In this document: one piece after another, positions 43,048 through 54,946 of the stretch | Position numbering within the stretch: position 1 is the first letter of the stretch | How the letters are laid out: every line of letters starts with the position of its first letter | Source of the DNA: Aureobasidium sp. EXF-3400 | Taxonomy: Eukaryota > Ascomycota > Dothideomycetes > Dothideales > Saccotheciaceae | Assembly: GCA_024195585.1 (NCBI GenBank) | Contig: SWBL01000249.1 | Location: 1 to 64,000 of the forward strand | Reading direction: 5' to 3' | Length of the DNA: 64,000 bases | The notes under the pieces: model-generated | Seen by the model: the letters and a program-made list of their open reading frames with translations, nothing else | What the model was told of the DNA's origin: nothing | The model's database searches: none | Translations under genes and position numbers: made by a program

Positions 43048-44512
43048 ATGGATGACGATTGGATGGGAACTGATGCCGGCGACTCAGATTATGTGGATAC
43101 TGATGCCAGCGACTCAAACGATGATGACATTGGCCTTGATGTGACTGGCGCAGAAATCCTCGGCCTCAACGTCGATATGGATCGTGAGGATTCTGGCCCG
43201 AGAATCAATTGGCACGACGACAATCCGTTGTTGAGAATTATCGGCCTTGAAAAGCTGAACGAGAGGGTTTATGTGAATTTGAAGCCAATACATACGGATC
43301 GGACTTTTGGCTATTCCAGCGATCGAGCTTTGAATGTAGCTAGATGGCGAGCAGAGTATGAAACACAGCTAGGCTTGTACACTCAAGTCAACGAGACATC
43401 TGGAGGGAAGTACGGAAAGCTGGACGAATATCATCGCATTCATCCTATCTTCCGTCAAGACAACTGGACTTCGGACGATCTATTTCGATTGGGGTACGAG
43501 TCGACTCGCTCTTTCAAGAAGTTGAAACCAGTGTTGCAGCTAGCTACCTTGCTTCTCGAGGACGAAAACATGGTTGGTTATATCTTCGGCATGCTCGACG
43601 TCGACAGCCACAAGGAGATTACCTTTGGAGGTATAGAGAAGAGACTGGGTCGAAAAATCTTCTCATTCGAACAACGCCATAACCTCAGCGAAGCAGAGAG
43701 ACAAATGGTCTGGAGAGAGCTCTACGAGTTATCAAAGCATGTTTCGTGGACCGAGAAGGAAGCGACAGGTGAAATGGAGGGCCTATATGGCTTGACGAAG
43801 GGCAAGCGAGGGTCTATCGAGATATTCCTGAACAAGAGGAACATTGACTATGTCTGCAGAGGTGCGTCACCCATCGAGGATGGCATCGACTGGACCCCGG
43901 GCTCTGACGAAGAATCCGCTCGACTGAGAGTGAAGTTCATTCTCGCCACCACGATGGTCCACGAGGTCATGCACGCGTTGTGGTGCAACAAGTATCATCC
44001 AGATGAGGAGCCTTTTTACATAGACACGAGGATGGCAGAGCTGGGTCATCAGTGGGAACAACTGCTATACTCTGGTCAAATCGACAACCCAACGAGTCAA
44101 GATAGAGGTAGTCCTTATGTACGTATACTTCACAGCCCTCACCCTTCCCCCCGATGAACATTCACTGACGACTATCAAGATCCTATCCATCGGCAAATGG
44201 CCATTTCCTGATGGCGAAGAGGGAGAAAGCCCAACAAAAATCATGAGCCACAAAAAATGGGGATCGACTAACGTCTGGCACGAATTTGCCGTAGAGATGA
44301 GCTTCGTACGAAACATGTTCACACACGGGTTCTGGGCAGAAGTTGATCGATATGGCATTTCGAACTTTTGGCCTCGAAGAATGTTGGGTGTACGAAGGAC
44401 TTTGGTGTCAGCGTATTGGAAAGCTGAAAGCCCTGTGGTTAGAGGACCTCATGATGGTGAACCTCCGAGTCCGGATGGTGCAGATTCGAGGGGCATCATT
44501 GACAAACATTGA
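43048..44512 (+). CDS. Putative zinc metallopeptidase-like protein, HExxH family B (uncharacterised)
   Basis: Exons are 43048-44118 and 44180-44512 (467 residues), with a phase-0 intron of 61 bases. The N-terminus is very acidic with a short imperfect repeat (GTDAGDSDYVDTDASDSNDD). Shared blocks with the gene at 26 kb are HPIFRQDNW, a helical region (LKPVLQLATLLLEDEN), and the zinc motif HEVMH (H305, E306, H309) followed about 20 residues on by MAELGHQWEQ, whose Glu may be the third zinc ligand. The exon 2 region includes WHEFAVEMSFVRNMFTHGFW. There is no signal peptide. A soluble intracellular metalloprotein is likely; proteolytic activity is not shown. The C-terminal end after RGPHDGE is less certain. 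Confidence 0.72.
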
Positions 44513-44884
44513 GCCCTTAGATGTAGACAAAGGCTGACTTCTTAGCCGAATTGAGTAAGACTCTTCACATCTCTTTGTTCAGCGATGGTGGTCCCTCAAC
44601 AACGAAAAGCTGTTTTGTCAAGCTCAATCCGGAATCTGTTGACCCTATCTGCTTTGTTCATGATTCACTAAATTTAACAGAGGGCCAAGGACTGGACTCG
44701 ACTAACAAAGAACAGCCGGATGTGTTCGTGTGAGCTTTACTAACCATTTCCGTCCAGATACTTATTACATCCTGTTCGCTCATAAATGCCAACTATTTTG
44801 TCGATCTCGTTCGAACCTTGAGGTATTGCTTGGTCTTGTTAGCGAACATCACTCAACCAGTATCCACTCAACTTATTTACAACC
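44513..44884. other. Intergenic region between HExxH gene B and the DUF6590-like gene
   Basis: 372 bases, both genes on the plus strand. Nothing notable is seen. Confidence 0.55.
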
Positions 44885-45694
44885 ATGGCCTCCGCAGGTC
44901 CCAGCCCTCGTACGACACGCAGTACGAGTGTGCCACCTCTTCGAAGATCCGCTCGTCTAGCTGGAGAGCCCCCAGGGGGCGAATGGGAACTGCGCTATCA
45001 CAAAGACGTATTTTGGGGTGCAGTAGTAGAGCGAAAAGTCGTATGGAACAGATACAAAGCCACGTCTTCCGGTAACTGGGCATACCGAGTGGACAAGAAT
45101 TCTCGGAGAAAGGCTTTCTACCCTGGACAGCTCATCCTAGCTACGAACGCCCATCCTCAAACTGTTCTGAGCAAACGGCTGGACGACAAAGAGGTTGCAC
45201 AAACAGACTGTGGGCCTCTGCATGCCAAGATGCGGGTCATGGTTGTTATCAACAACACACACAATGGCGTCTTATGTTTACCGCTGTCCACCCAATCCTC
45301 GACCGCAAGGCTGCCCGCGGCCAGAGTACGAGAATTGGTTCATGTCAGCCGAGGCTTCCCTGCTCATGGGTCAACGCCTTGGGCAGGACGACCACTTCAC
45401 ATGACAATGTACGGCGGCGGGCAATATGCGGAACACTCCTACATCGATCTGTGTCAGCCCGTCCATGTTCTCACTCAATCAAGGATCAAAGACGTTGGCT
45501 ATATCTCCGGCGGAGAATATGCTAGATTGATCAGACTCTTGACATATAAGGAAAACGAAGCCAGAAGAGCTGCATTCTTGTCGTATGGAGCTCTGTACTT
45601 CCCGAACCAGATGTGGATGCCAGATACATTCCAATCCCGACCTAGAAGCGCCGCCAAGATCATGATGAGCCAGGTCACATCCATGAGATGGTGA
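44885..45694 (+). CDS. DUF6590-like protein
   Basis: A single exon of 269 residues from the ATG at 44885. The first 30 residues are basic and Ser/Thr/Arg-rich (RTTRSTSVPPLRRSARL). The core follows the DUF6590 pattern: FYPGQLILATNAHP, a variable loop, MRVMVVINNTHNGVLCLPLST, HMTMYGGG, PVHVLTQSRIKDVGYI, and a conserved final helix GGEYARLIRLLTYKEN. This domain is widespread in filamentous ascomycetes and has no established function; it often occurs in large lineage-specific families. The match is by pattern only, so the family name is moderately sure. No signal peptide or membrane segment is seen. Confidence 0.65.
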   Translation: MASAGPSPRTTRSTSVPPLRRSARLAGEPPGGEWELRYHKDVFWGAVVERKVVWNRYKATSSGNWAYRVDKNSRRKAFYPGQLILATNAHPQTVLSKRLDDKEVAQTDCGPLHAKMRVMVVINNTHNGVLCLPLSTQSSTARLPAARVRELVHVSRGFPAHGSTPWAGRPLHMTMYGGGQYAEHSYIDLCQPVHVLTQSRIKDVGYISGGEYARLIRLLTYKENEARRAAFLSYGALYFPNQMWMPDTFQSRPRSAAKIMMSQVTSMRW

Positions 45695-46173
45695 TAGAGA
45701 AGCACAGAGTTCTTGCAACATCACACGTGGTTGAACTAGGCAGTATATAATCTCTCAAAGAGTGTTGTTATCAGTAAAGAAAATTGGAAACGAGCGGTAG
45801 TAATGCATATATAGATAGTGCTCTTACGCGGAGACTGACGACGGTCATTGTGTCTCATTGCAACGCAAAATCTATAAGCCTGGAGTTCGATGGTCATAAC
45901 TAATCCTTCATGCCTCCTCCCATGGGTCAGGAGTCATCCTAGTGTAATTGACTAAATGCATAAATGCTTGTCGGACCAGGATTTACCCACAGAGATATCA
46001 TGGAACGATGCTGTCCCCGTTAGAACCACCAATGCTTTAAAAAGTATTGTGCATCTCTAAAGCTTACTCAACCATCATGGCGCCGTTTGAGACCTCGATC
46101 ATGTGATTATGACAGTTTACGGACACGTATAGAAACTTGTCACCCCTGCCTCATCGCTTTCCTCCATCGCTTC
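45695..46173. other. Convergent intergenic region
   Basis: 479 bases between the DUF6590-like stop (plus) and the LysM gene stop (minus). Nothing notable is seen. Confidence 0.55.
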
Positions 46174-49070
46174 TTATGAAGAGACGCCCACACAATACCC
46201 ATAGCCCGCAAAGAATTCTGTGTTGCAACTCTGACCCGAGGACCCCAGAATGGGGTTCCAGGTATATAGTTGAGTGGTTGTGATTCCGTTTTCGGTTGCG
46301 AACCTGCTGCAGTAGTCTCCAGATTCCGCTTCGACAATCTTTGTGCACTGGGCAGATATGCCGGTTTGAGTCGGGACTTGGGAGGTTGTTGTGGTTGTCG
46401 GACCAGAGATGCCGACCTATATAGAGAATTAAAAGAGCATGAAATGACGGGAATGCAAATGGCAGTGTACGTACGCAATAGTCGTAGCCTGCGAAGAATT
46501 CGGTGTCGCAGTCCTGCCCAGTTGAGCCGAGGACAGGGTTCCAAGCATAGAGTTCTGCTGTGGTGATACCATTGTCGCTTGCGAATTTGCTACAATAGTC
46601 ACCGGATACTGCTTCAGCAAACTTGTCACAATTGGCGGCGATGCCGGTTTGTTTGGGTATGGTGGATGTTGTGGTCGATGTCGTGGTAAGCGATGCTGAT
46701 GTTGATGACGAAACAATGCCGACCTATGATATACATGTCAGCTGTTGCTCAAAAGAGAAACATTCCTAGAAGTTCATACGCAGTAATCGTAACCGGCAAA
46801 GAATGCGCTATCGCAGTTCTGGCCGGTCGATCCGAGAATAGGATTCCAAGCATACAGCTGTGCAGTCGTAATGCCGTTGTTGCTTGCAAATATGCTGCAG
46901 TAGTCACCTGATACTGCTTCGACGAATTTGTTACAGTCTGAGACGATGCCACTTTGTGTAGGATATGGCAAATATGTCGTGCTTTGCGTTGTCGATGATG
47001 TGGGTGCAGTGGAACTGGTTGTCGTGGTCGATGTGCCATTCACGATACCGACACCTTCACATATTGGTTATCATTGTCTTGTTAAGGCAAGTCGGCCCTG
47101 GAAAGAGCACTTACGATAATCATAACCAGTCCAGAACTGGGTTGAACAGTTGTGTCCGTCAGGATAGCCGAGCACAGGGTTCCAGGTGGTAAATTCTTCC
47201 AAAGTGATATGATACTCCAGCGTGAAGTCATAGCAGGTACCGTTGGCCGGAGCCGTAGTGAAAGCGTTACAGTAGCTGACAACACCTGGTTGCGTCGGAG
47301 CTGTCTGAGTGCTGTTTGGTGTTGGGCCTTGAGGACCAAGAGGACCGTTAGGATTTGATGAATCACTACCAGATCCGCCACGATTCTGCTGCGAGGCATC
47401 GGTGTTCGTTCCGTTGATCGGAGGAGGAAGAGTATAAGAACCTCCCGGTGCACTGCAGGTTTCTTTCAAAACTGGTCTTCTTCGCAAAAGATTTTGGTTG
47501 GACTTACCCAGAGCAGACATACTGACCCTCTGTGACGCTGTCGCACAGTCCCATTATATTGGGGTTCCAGAACAGGAAAAGGGATGTCGTAACATTCAGG
47601 GTGCCTGTGGAGAAGGAAGCAGCGAATGTATCGCTTTGGTATGATCAGCACGGACAGGTATCGAACGGAAGAAAGGCAGGAAGTCATACCATGAAGCATT
47701 GCTAGTCACTTTAGATAGACTGCATGACAATGGTACGCAGACCTCGTTGGAGGAGCTGCAATCGTCCGTATCTGTAACGGCTTGTAGATCGCCAGTCGTG
47801 ACACCATATTGAATTGATAAAGTATCGCAACCACTAGTGCCTGGAGTAATAGTCTGACCATTACAGGTGACGTTTGCATTAGTGGTCGAGTTGTCTCCCG
47901 GATCCGTTCCTGGTGGTAGATATGTCGCGTTCGGAGCCTGAGGATAGTTTGGCAAGGGCCGTACGATAGTATCCGGAACCGTCGTCACGTTACAGACTTC
48001 GAGAATATCTTGATACTGATCAATCAAGTAGTCCGAATAGTCGGTGTCAGGTAGGTACATCGAGTTGACACGCCACCACATGACACTGATAAAACACTGA
48101 CTGCAGAGCTATGATGAGGTGTCAGTCGGAATTTTACTCATGAACCAACAGAGCTACCCACGATGGTATCGTTGTACAGATTAGCCTAGTCCATCGAATG
48201 TTAGAGTATGGTCCTGCGCCAATGGCTGGTTATTTGAACTCACAATGCGTGTTCCAGCGTCTGGATCACTACAAAGCGCGTTTGTAGGGTCTTCATCACA
48301 GTCTACCTGAATATCATCGCTGCCTACCCAATTCTGCGATTCCAAGAAACAGCTTGTATAGTTGATATAGTTCTCTTCGACCGTCGTATTGCCCAACACA
48401 GTTGGCGCTGTAGTGTTTGTTGGATTGTTTCCAAGATCCCCATAATCGTCAGCATCCGGATTGTTGCCGTTCATGTCCATTGTGTCGTTAGTGCTTTCGT
48501 TTCGTATTTCAGCATCAAAAAGAGGTAAAAACTCGATGGCGAGAGTTCTGCAGATTGAATCAGTCTCGGACCTTTTGATCAGGTATATCATGACAGTGGC
48601 TCACCCTGAGTCCATACATGCGAGCCCTAGGCCATCAACATATCTGCCAGCAATATCTTCTACTGGAACAAGTTTGCTGGCGACAGCCATTTGCTCGCCA
48701 TCACATGCAGTTTGCACAGTGACAATCCAGTCGCTACTGGATCCGATACAATCGTTAGTACACAGGGCGGTGATGTTATCCTCCGACCACAAGTATTGAT
48801 TAATCTGCCCGACCATTCTGAACAGATCAGGATCGCATGTAACTGTGACATTCCTATACATCAAAAGGTCAGACGGAACATGAAGTCCAACATTGTGTTC
48901 GTCTACTATTGCAGACACTCAACATACAGCGCACCGAGGCAGGTCTCTGAAAACCCAAGAGAAGTTGAAAGCAATGTAGGGTTGACATCAGGATAGATGT
49001 TGAAGACTGATTGTGCATTTAGCACGGTGAATAGTGCTGTCCATACGATGGCATTGTAAACAGTCATCAT
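46174..49070 (-). CDS. Secreted multi-LysM protein
   Basis: Ten exons fit: 48919-49070, 48605-48853, 48244-48547, 48162-48185, 47690-48108, 47508-47633, 47115-47452, 46780-47054, 46475-46723 and 46174-46416 (792 residues). A signal peptide starts MMTVYNAIVWTALF. The N-terminal third has the pattern of fungal LysM proteins (SETCLGALY, DNITALCTNDC, LCSQCF across a 24-base exon, DYSDYLIDQYQDI). Six LysM-like units follow. The last three are near copies, each on its own exon: SGDYCS-F, GITT-LY-WNP, YDYC/VG. LysM modules bind chitin or related sugars. Being next to a chitin-binding chitinase, it may protect or mask hyphal chitin. The first donor (GTGTCT) is weak, and the R in YDYRVG at one junction is odd. 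Confidence 0.85.
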
Positions 49071-50204
49071 AGTCGGGATCGTACTCGCAACTGGCAGTGA
49101 ACTGAACGCGGAGAATCAACGACAAGATGAAGAAGGGTATATTCAGAGATTCCAAGAACACACAACGACGAAGTTTCTGGATGGGAGAATAGAGATTGCC
49201 AGTACTCGAAGGGTTCTTGACAATATGGTGGCATGCAATCGATATGATCAAAACCAGGCCTGCTGATGCTCCAATCTGCAACCGGTGTGTTGATCATGGC
49301 TTAGACCAAGGTATGTCTTGTAGCTTCAGACGTGCGTGACCAAGCATTCTCGCATGAATATTGCGATGCATGCGGTGGCGCATCTTAGCGAGATAAGCAG
49401 CTACTACCTAGCATGACTGCTGACCAGGATCGACCAGTGTCGTCCAATGTGCTGAATGCACCTTGATGAATAGAAGGCTGAGCATACCATAAAGATGGCA
49501 TGTCGCATGCAGGGGCAAGAGGTCGGCATCCCATACTAAACCTTTAGCGCCAAGCCGTGCCGCTCCGAGCCGTGACGCCAAGATACTTTCATTTGCTTGT
49601 GAAAAAGCTTCTCGAGCGAGAGACGGCGGCCGAATCGTGTTCCATCTCTCTACCACCAAGCACTCCTTTCCAAGACGTGTTTAGTCCTCGTACCTGTTTC
49701 TACGATCCAGAACCTGATTTCACGGCTTTGTCAAGTATTCAGTAGCAGTACACAAGGTATCGGTTTTTCTCTGAGGGGGCGAGGGCATGTCCAGTCACGG
49801 TCAATGGTGGTAAGCCGCGGTCTCTTGTCTTACGCTCTCATAAAAATCCTTCGCGCGATTCTCGCATTGACCATTCGACGCATATCAGAGTATCAATATT
49901 GCTAGGCGATGATCACCAGGCAGCCTTGCAGGATTCTCATGCAAGGCCCTCAAAGTGATACTTCAACCAACTTTCGAGAGCTGCTCACGGGGTGCGGCAT
50001 GAGATGAAATGACCACTCAACAATGTAGATCGAGGTAGGCTTACTGATGCAATGGATGCGGGCTTTTCTTTGCCCTATCATGGCCTGTCAATCACATTCC
50101 TATACTGAATTCAGGTATACTTTACGGTTCCCTCGTCCGTTTTACTGCCCGATCTTTCTCATTCACCAGCAAATCATTCTATCAGTCGGCTTCCGGCTGT
50201 AGTC
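49071..50204. other. Shared divergent promoter region of the LysM and chitinase genes
   Basis: 1134 bases between the ATG of the LysM gene (minus) and that of the chitinase (plus). No supportable gene. The position suits co-regulation of the two genes. Confidence 0.6.
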
Positions 50205-53200
50205 ATGCGTTCTCAAGGCTTGTGGTATCTCTATCTCGCAAGTCTAATCTTGGTCGAAGCACAAAATGGCTTCTCACAAGAGAAGTCTCTGAACACCACA
50301 CCACTCGATATTCTTGTGCAGAGAGACCTCCCTATCGGTACCTGCAATTCAGATACACCCTGCCCAAACGGTGCATGCTGTGGGTCAAATGGTCTTTGCG
50401 GATACAGTCCTACCGAATGTGGGTCAGGCTGTACGAGTAACTGTAATGCAAAGGCCCAGTGTGGACAATATGGAACTCCTGGACAGCAAGATTGTCCTCT
50501 AAATGTGTGCTGCTCACAGTTTGGGCGAGTTTTATCGATTCTTGTTCCAGATCTAAACGCGCAAAACAAGTCTAATTCTTCTAACAGCTTTTGCGGCGAG
50601 ACCGATGACTTCTGTGGCAAGGGTTGTCAGGAAGGCTTTGGTGGATGTGGACAGGTGAACCGCCCGAGCTGTAGCGGATCAAGCGTAGGCAAACGGACCA
50701 TTGGTTATTACGAGTCTTGGGCCAATACCCGCACATGTCAGAGCGTAAGTGTCTTCCAGTCTTCATTCGTGGAAGTTCAAGAAACACTAACATCGTTCAG
50801 GTCTCTCCGGAACAACTGAACCTTCAGGGGTTCACCCACGTCAACTTTGCGTTTGCGTTTTTCGACCCGAGTAGCTTCCTGATCACGCCCATGGATACCA
50901 ACTCGGCATCTCTATATCGTCGATTCACCGCGCTCAAAGACAAATATAATGGTATGCAAACCTGGATATCTGTCGGTGGCTGGTCTTTCACAGATCCAGG
51001 TCCAACACGAACTGCCTTCTCTGATATGACGAGTACTGCGGACAATCGCAAGAAGTTCATTGATGGACTGATATCTTTCATGAACACTTATGGATTCGAT
51101 GGAGTTGATCTTGACTGGGAGTACCCCCAGGCCGACGACAGAGGCGGTGTTGCTAATGACAAAGAGAATTATGTCACTCTCGTCAGAGAGATGAAGGCTG
51201 CTCTTGGTCCCAAAGGGATGAGTATGACTCTGCCGACTAGTTATTGGTAAGCATTCGTCTTCAAATCGTAGATTCAAGAGTCTGATCAAAGTAGGTACCT
51301 CCAACACTTCGACGTGAAGGCAATCTCTCAATATGTCGATTGGTTCAACTTCATGGCCTACGATCTTCATGGCACTTGGGATGCGGACTCAAAATACGTC
51401 GGACCTTATATCGCCCCTCATACCAACCTTACTGAGATAGATTTGGGCTTGGATCTTTTGTGGCGCGCGGGTGTTGATTCTTCGAAAGTAGTCCTTGGAG
51501 AGGGTTGGGTACTTCAACAGCAGTCTGACCGTCAAGAAACTCCTGAGCTGACTTATCGTTCCTAGTACGGCCGTTCTTTCACACTTACTGACCCAAATTG
51601 TAATACTCCGAACGGCATTTGCAAATTCTCTGGCGGAGCGGACCCTGGCCCGTGTTCAGGGACGTCCGGAATTTTCACTGACCAGGAAATACAAGACATC
51701 ATCAGCAAGAACAATCTTAATCCTGTTCATGATGAAAAAGCAGGCGTTAAGTGGATAACTTGGAACAACAACCAGTGGGTCTCATATGACGATGATGAGA
51801 CCTTTGAGCAGAAAAAGGTAGAGCTCCCCAGACTATTTATGAATCTTGGACTGATTCAAGCAGGACTTTGCGAATTCCCGCTGCCTAGGTGGCACTATGG
51901 TCTGGGCGATAGATCAGAAAGACCAGACTGCGGACAACGGACTGGGTAAGGCTGCAGGCGTGACCGCAGACCAGCAGGCGGATGCACAACAGATGTCCAC
52001 TGACCAAGCCGCCAAACTCACTTGTTACACCACTGATTGCAACGCGAAGTGTAAAAAGGGAACCAACAAGGTCACGGAAATGAATGGTCAACCAGGACAG
52101 TTATCAACAAGCGGCCGCTGTCCTAAAAACCAATATCGATCACTCTGTTGCAACGATGGAACTACCTTGGGCAAATGTCAATGGCGCGGCTATCGTGGAG
52201 CTGGTCTCTCGTGCATCCAAGGCTGCGCAGAAAGTGAAACAGAACTGGTCACTGACACTAACAATCACGGCAAGAAAGACCAGACCTGCAACGGAGGCTT
52301 ACAATCTTACTGCTGCTCTGGGTTTAAGGCTCCACCAACCAAAGGTCAGGTCGAAAAGGCTGCTGCAGATGCTGCCAAAGACGCTGCAGAAGCAGCAGCC
52401 GAGCAGCTGGCCCCCGATGTGGCGGCCAAGGCCTTCTGCCGTCTGGCTGTGCCGGCTTTACTCGCACCTCTCGAGCTTGCAGAGGATTTGATTCCAATCA
52501 TCGGTAAGGACATGTTGATACTTATTTGCAACTGTCCAGACTAATGACTTTCAGGCGAGGTTCTGGACATTGCAGAGATAGCTGCAACTCCAGCTTTGAT
52601 TCAAGCTTGCGTCAAAGGAATTGAAAAGGAGGGCAAAGCCGAGTTTAAAGTGTTCGGAAAGAAGCACACATTGTCATTCGGTGAGTCTCATTGCTCAGAA
52701 GCGTGCTACCTGTTGCACCATACCTTCTAACAGTTGAGCTCCGCTCGTAGACGAGCCAGAGAAACCTCCAGAGACGAGACCTCCCAAATCAAGTCACAGC
52801 CCTGCGAGCACTTGCCAACCAGGCAAGCATGCAAAGAGAGCCGGGGCACAGAAATCATGTTCGAAATCGACCACAACCGTGTACAGTGTCATCAATCCAA
52901 TGGTCACTGAGCATCCCGAATACACAAGAGAATGTGATGGTAACCGATGGCCACAAGCCTGTCTCCATTACAGTTCTGTAATTCGAGTGAACGGCCCTGC
53001 CAGTTACAACCCACTGACATGCCCATCGAGTTCGCGCGGAGACAAAAAAGCCCGACAAGGCGGTAAGAAGTGGCAAGTCACTTCCCAGTGGAACGGAGAG
53101 CATAATGGTGAATGGAGCAGTGTCAAGGGTGATCTAGGCTGGATGCAAGACTCAGACTTGGCTTGCCAGCGAGACGAATATCCTCCCATCGGTTTCTGGC

Positions 53201-53955
53201 AAGGCAACACCCCTGACAAGGCCTTTGTACGTTTGCTGAAAGGCAGTGACAATGGGGGTGCTGGCAATGCACTCTTTGGCCTCAACATCTGCTCCCATGA
53301 TGCTCAAGGCAAACTTCCAACCAATCAACACGACACATTCTCAACACTGGTTCATGGTCCCGTACAAGACACTGAGATATGGGAACGTCGTACCACGGTC
53401 ACTATCGCTCATATGAGCATAAGTTTCATCAACATGCCCGGACTCCTTGACGATGGCATCACCGCCAACCAATGTTTCCCGTCTGTACTCCGCAACGATC
53501 CAGGGTTTGCTCTGATGCTGAGAGACCCCTGGTACAACGCTCATGCCGTCGACAGGGCTTTCGGTCGCGCCAGCTACAGCAAGGCGCCCAGTGCCAACGT
53601 GATCGGCAACAACGTTGCACAGCCCAATCACTTCAAGCGCAACAACTATTTCGATCCGGACGACATCATACTCGACGATGGAAACAGCACGAGAAAAGCC
53701 ACTGATGAAGAACTCGCAGAAGATTTTGGCTTTTACAGATGCGACTCATCTGATTGCAGGAAGGAGCTTGATGCATTGGGTGTTGAATCGCCTGTGGTGG
53801 TCTCTCCTCCTCGAACTGTAGCTGTTGATACGCCTGCGGCTACTACTTCGGTCTTGTCTGAGACTACGTCGATTTCGACGCCAGCTGCAAGTGCTGGAAG
53901 CGGTGTGCAGGATAGATGGATGAGGATGATGGCCCGGCCCACCGGACGTAACTAG
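50205..53955 (+). CDS. Subgroup C GH18 chitinase with chitin-binding domains
   Basis: Eight exons fit: 50205-50524, 50588-50744, 50801-51246, 51295-51508, 51566-51817, 51864-52503, 52555-52680 and 52751-53955 (1119 residues). A signal peptide is followed by Cys-rich chitin-binding type 1 (CBM18) repeats (CPNGACCGSNGLCGY, then CCSQFG joined to FCGETDDFC). The GH18 domain has the catalytic DGVDLDWEYP (acid E266; D259, D262, D264), ISVGGWSF, and CLGGTMVWAIDQ. A long C-terminal Cys-rich and Gly/Asn-rich region follows, as in large subgroup C fungal chitinases, which resemble the chitin-binding subunit of yeast killer factors. The first intron appears to use GC at its donor (GCGAGT at 50525). Secreted; acts on chitin. 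Confidence 0.9.
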
Positions 53956-54093
53956 CTGGCATGTCTTCGTATTCGTGGTGTTTTGTTGTTCTTCAAATCG
54001 TCTTCTATGTCATGATTCATAACTCTCATTAGTTCGAACAGCCCCATCTCGATGATCAAGTTCACTCGAGAAACCATCTCCGATACCTCAAAA

Positions 54094-54946
54094 TCAATAG
54101 TCGACTTCTTCCAAGTACTCCTCGAGCTGACTCTTACAAGTCTCCCTGTTGAATGAGCTTCCTGGCCACCCGTTGCGCTTGTATATCTCGTACACCTCCT
54201 GTCAACCACATTAGTAAATTGAGAAAGCTTAAGCCTGGAACCATAACAGCGTGAGAATGTACCTTTGTGAACTCGTCTTCAATCTCAACATCATCGTCAT
54301 CATCAGCTTCCAACAATTCATTCTCCTCCACAGCGTTGTCAGCCCTTGTGAAATAGATTCCTCCATCTCCGTGAGAATCATCTACGGGCGGTGCGACCAT
54401 CCAGACAAGCTTCTCATACAGCTTTCTCCACCTTCCGAAGAACTGCCCTACAGGCGCCGTAGGAAAAGCTCTCCATTTATCATTATCGTCCAGGCGTTCA
54501 TATTCATCCCAGTTGCCCTCGATATTGTTGGCCATAATATTGTACCTAGTGATCTTGCCCGACTGCGTATCAAGCAACAGGTAACATCCATCTCGATCAG
54601 TCGGATCCGCAATCGGAATCACATGACCAGGCAAAGACTTGATTAAATCAGGGTTGTTGTTGTAGCAAGCGCCTTTGTGGTATTGGATGCAATCGCTGCC
54701 CGAGTCGATAGTCCAGCCGCCGCGAAAGCTGGGGTGCTCAACATAGGGCAAGTGGCGGAGGAGCTCAATAACTTCGTCGCTCTTGCCGCAATTTCTCAGC
54801 TCGGTCGCATCGATCTTGGGCCAGCCACCGTCTTCGGGCGCCAGAACTAGGGCGTTGGAATCTAGGTATGGCAGCCTGATGTAGAATTTGTAGAAGTCCG
54901 TTATGGCGGCAACAGTCTCATCGCGAGAATACGTTGTTGAAGTCAT
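54094..54946 (-). CDS. Conserved fungal protein of unknown function (SMI1/KNR4-like context)
   Basis: Exons are 54263-54946 and 54094-54198 (262 residues); the intron at 54199-54262 is in phase 0. The start MTSTTYSRDETVAAITDFY follows a frame open further upstream but without homology. Blocks I recognise as recurring in fungal hypothetical proteins are YIRLPYLDSNALVLAPEDGGWP, KSDEVIELLRHLPYV, and at the end EVYEIYKRNGWPG, SFNRETCKSQLEEYL. The middle has an acidic run (EADDDDDVEIEDE). No signal peptide or membrane segment. The pattern of small ligand-free domains with RHLPY and YKRNGWP resembles SMI1/KNR4-type proteins only loosely, and I would not assign a function. Confidence 0.72.

Noticed and set aside
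47634..47689. LysM region as two separate genes split near 47.6 kb
   Set aside because: A standard 56-base intron restores a Cys codon and continuous LysM sequence, so one gene fits better.
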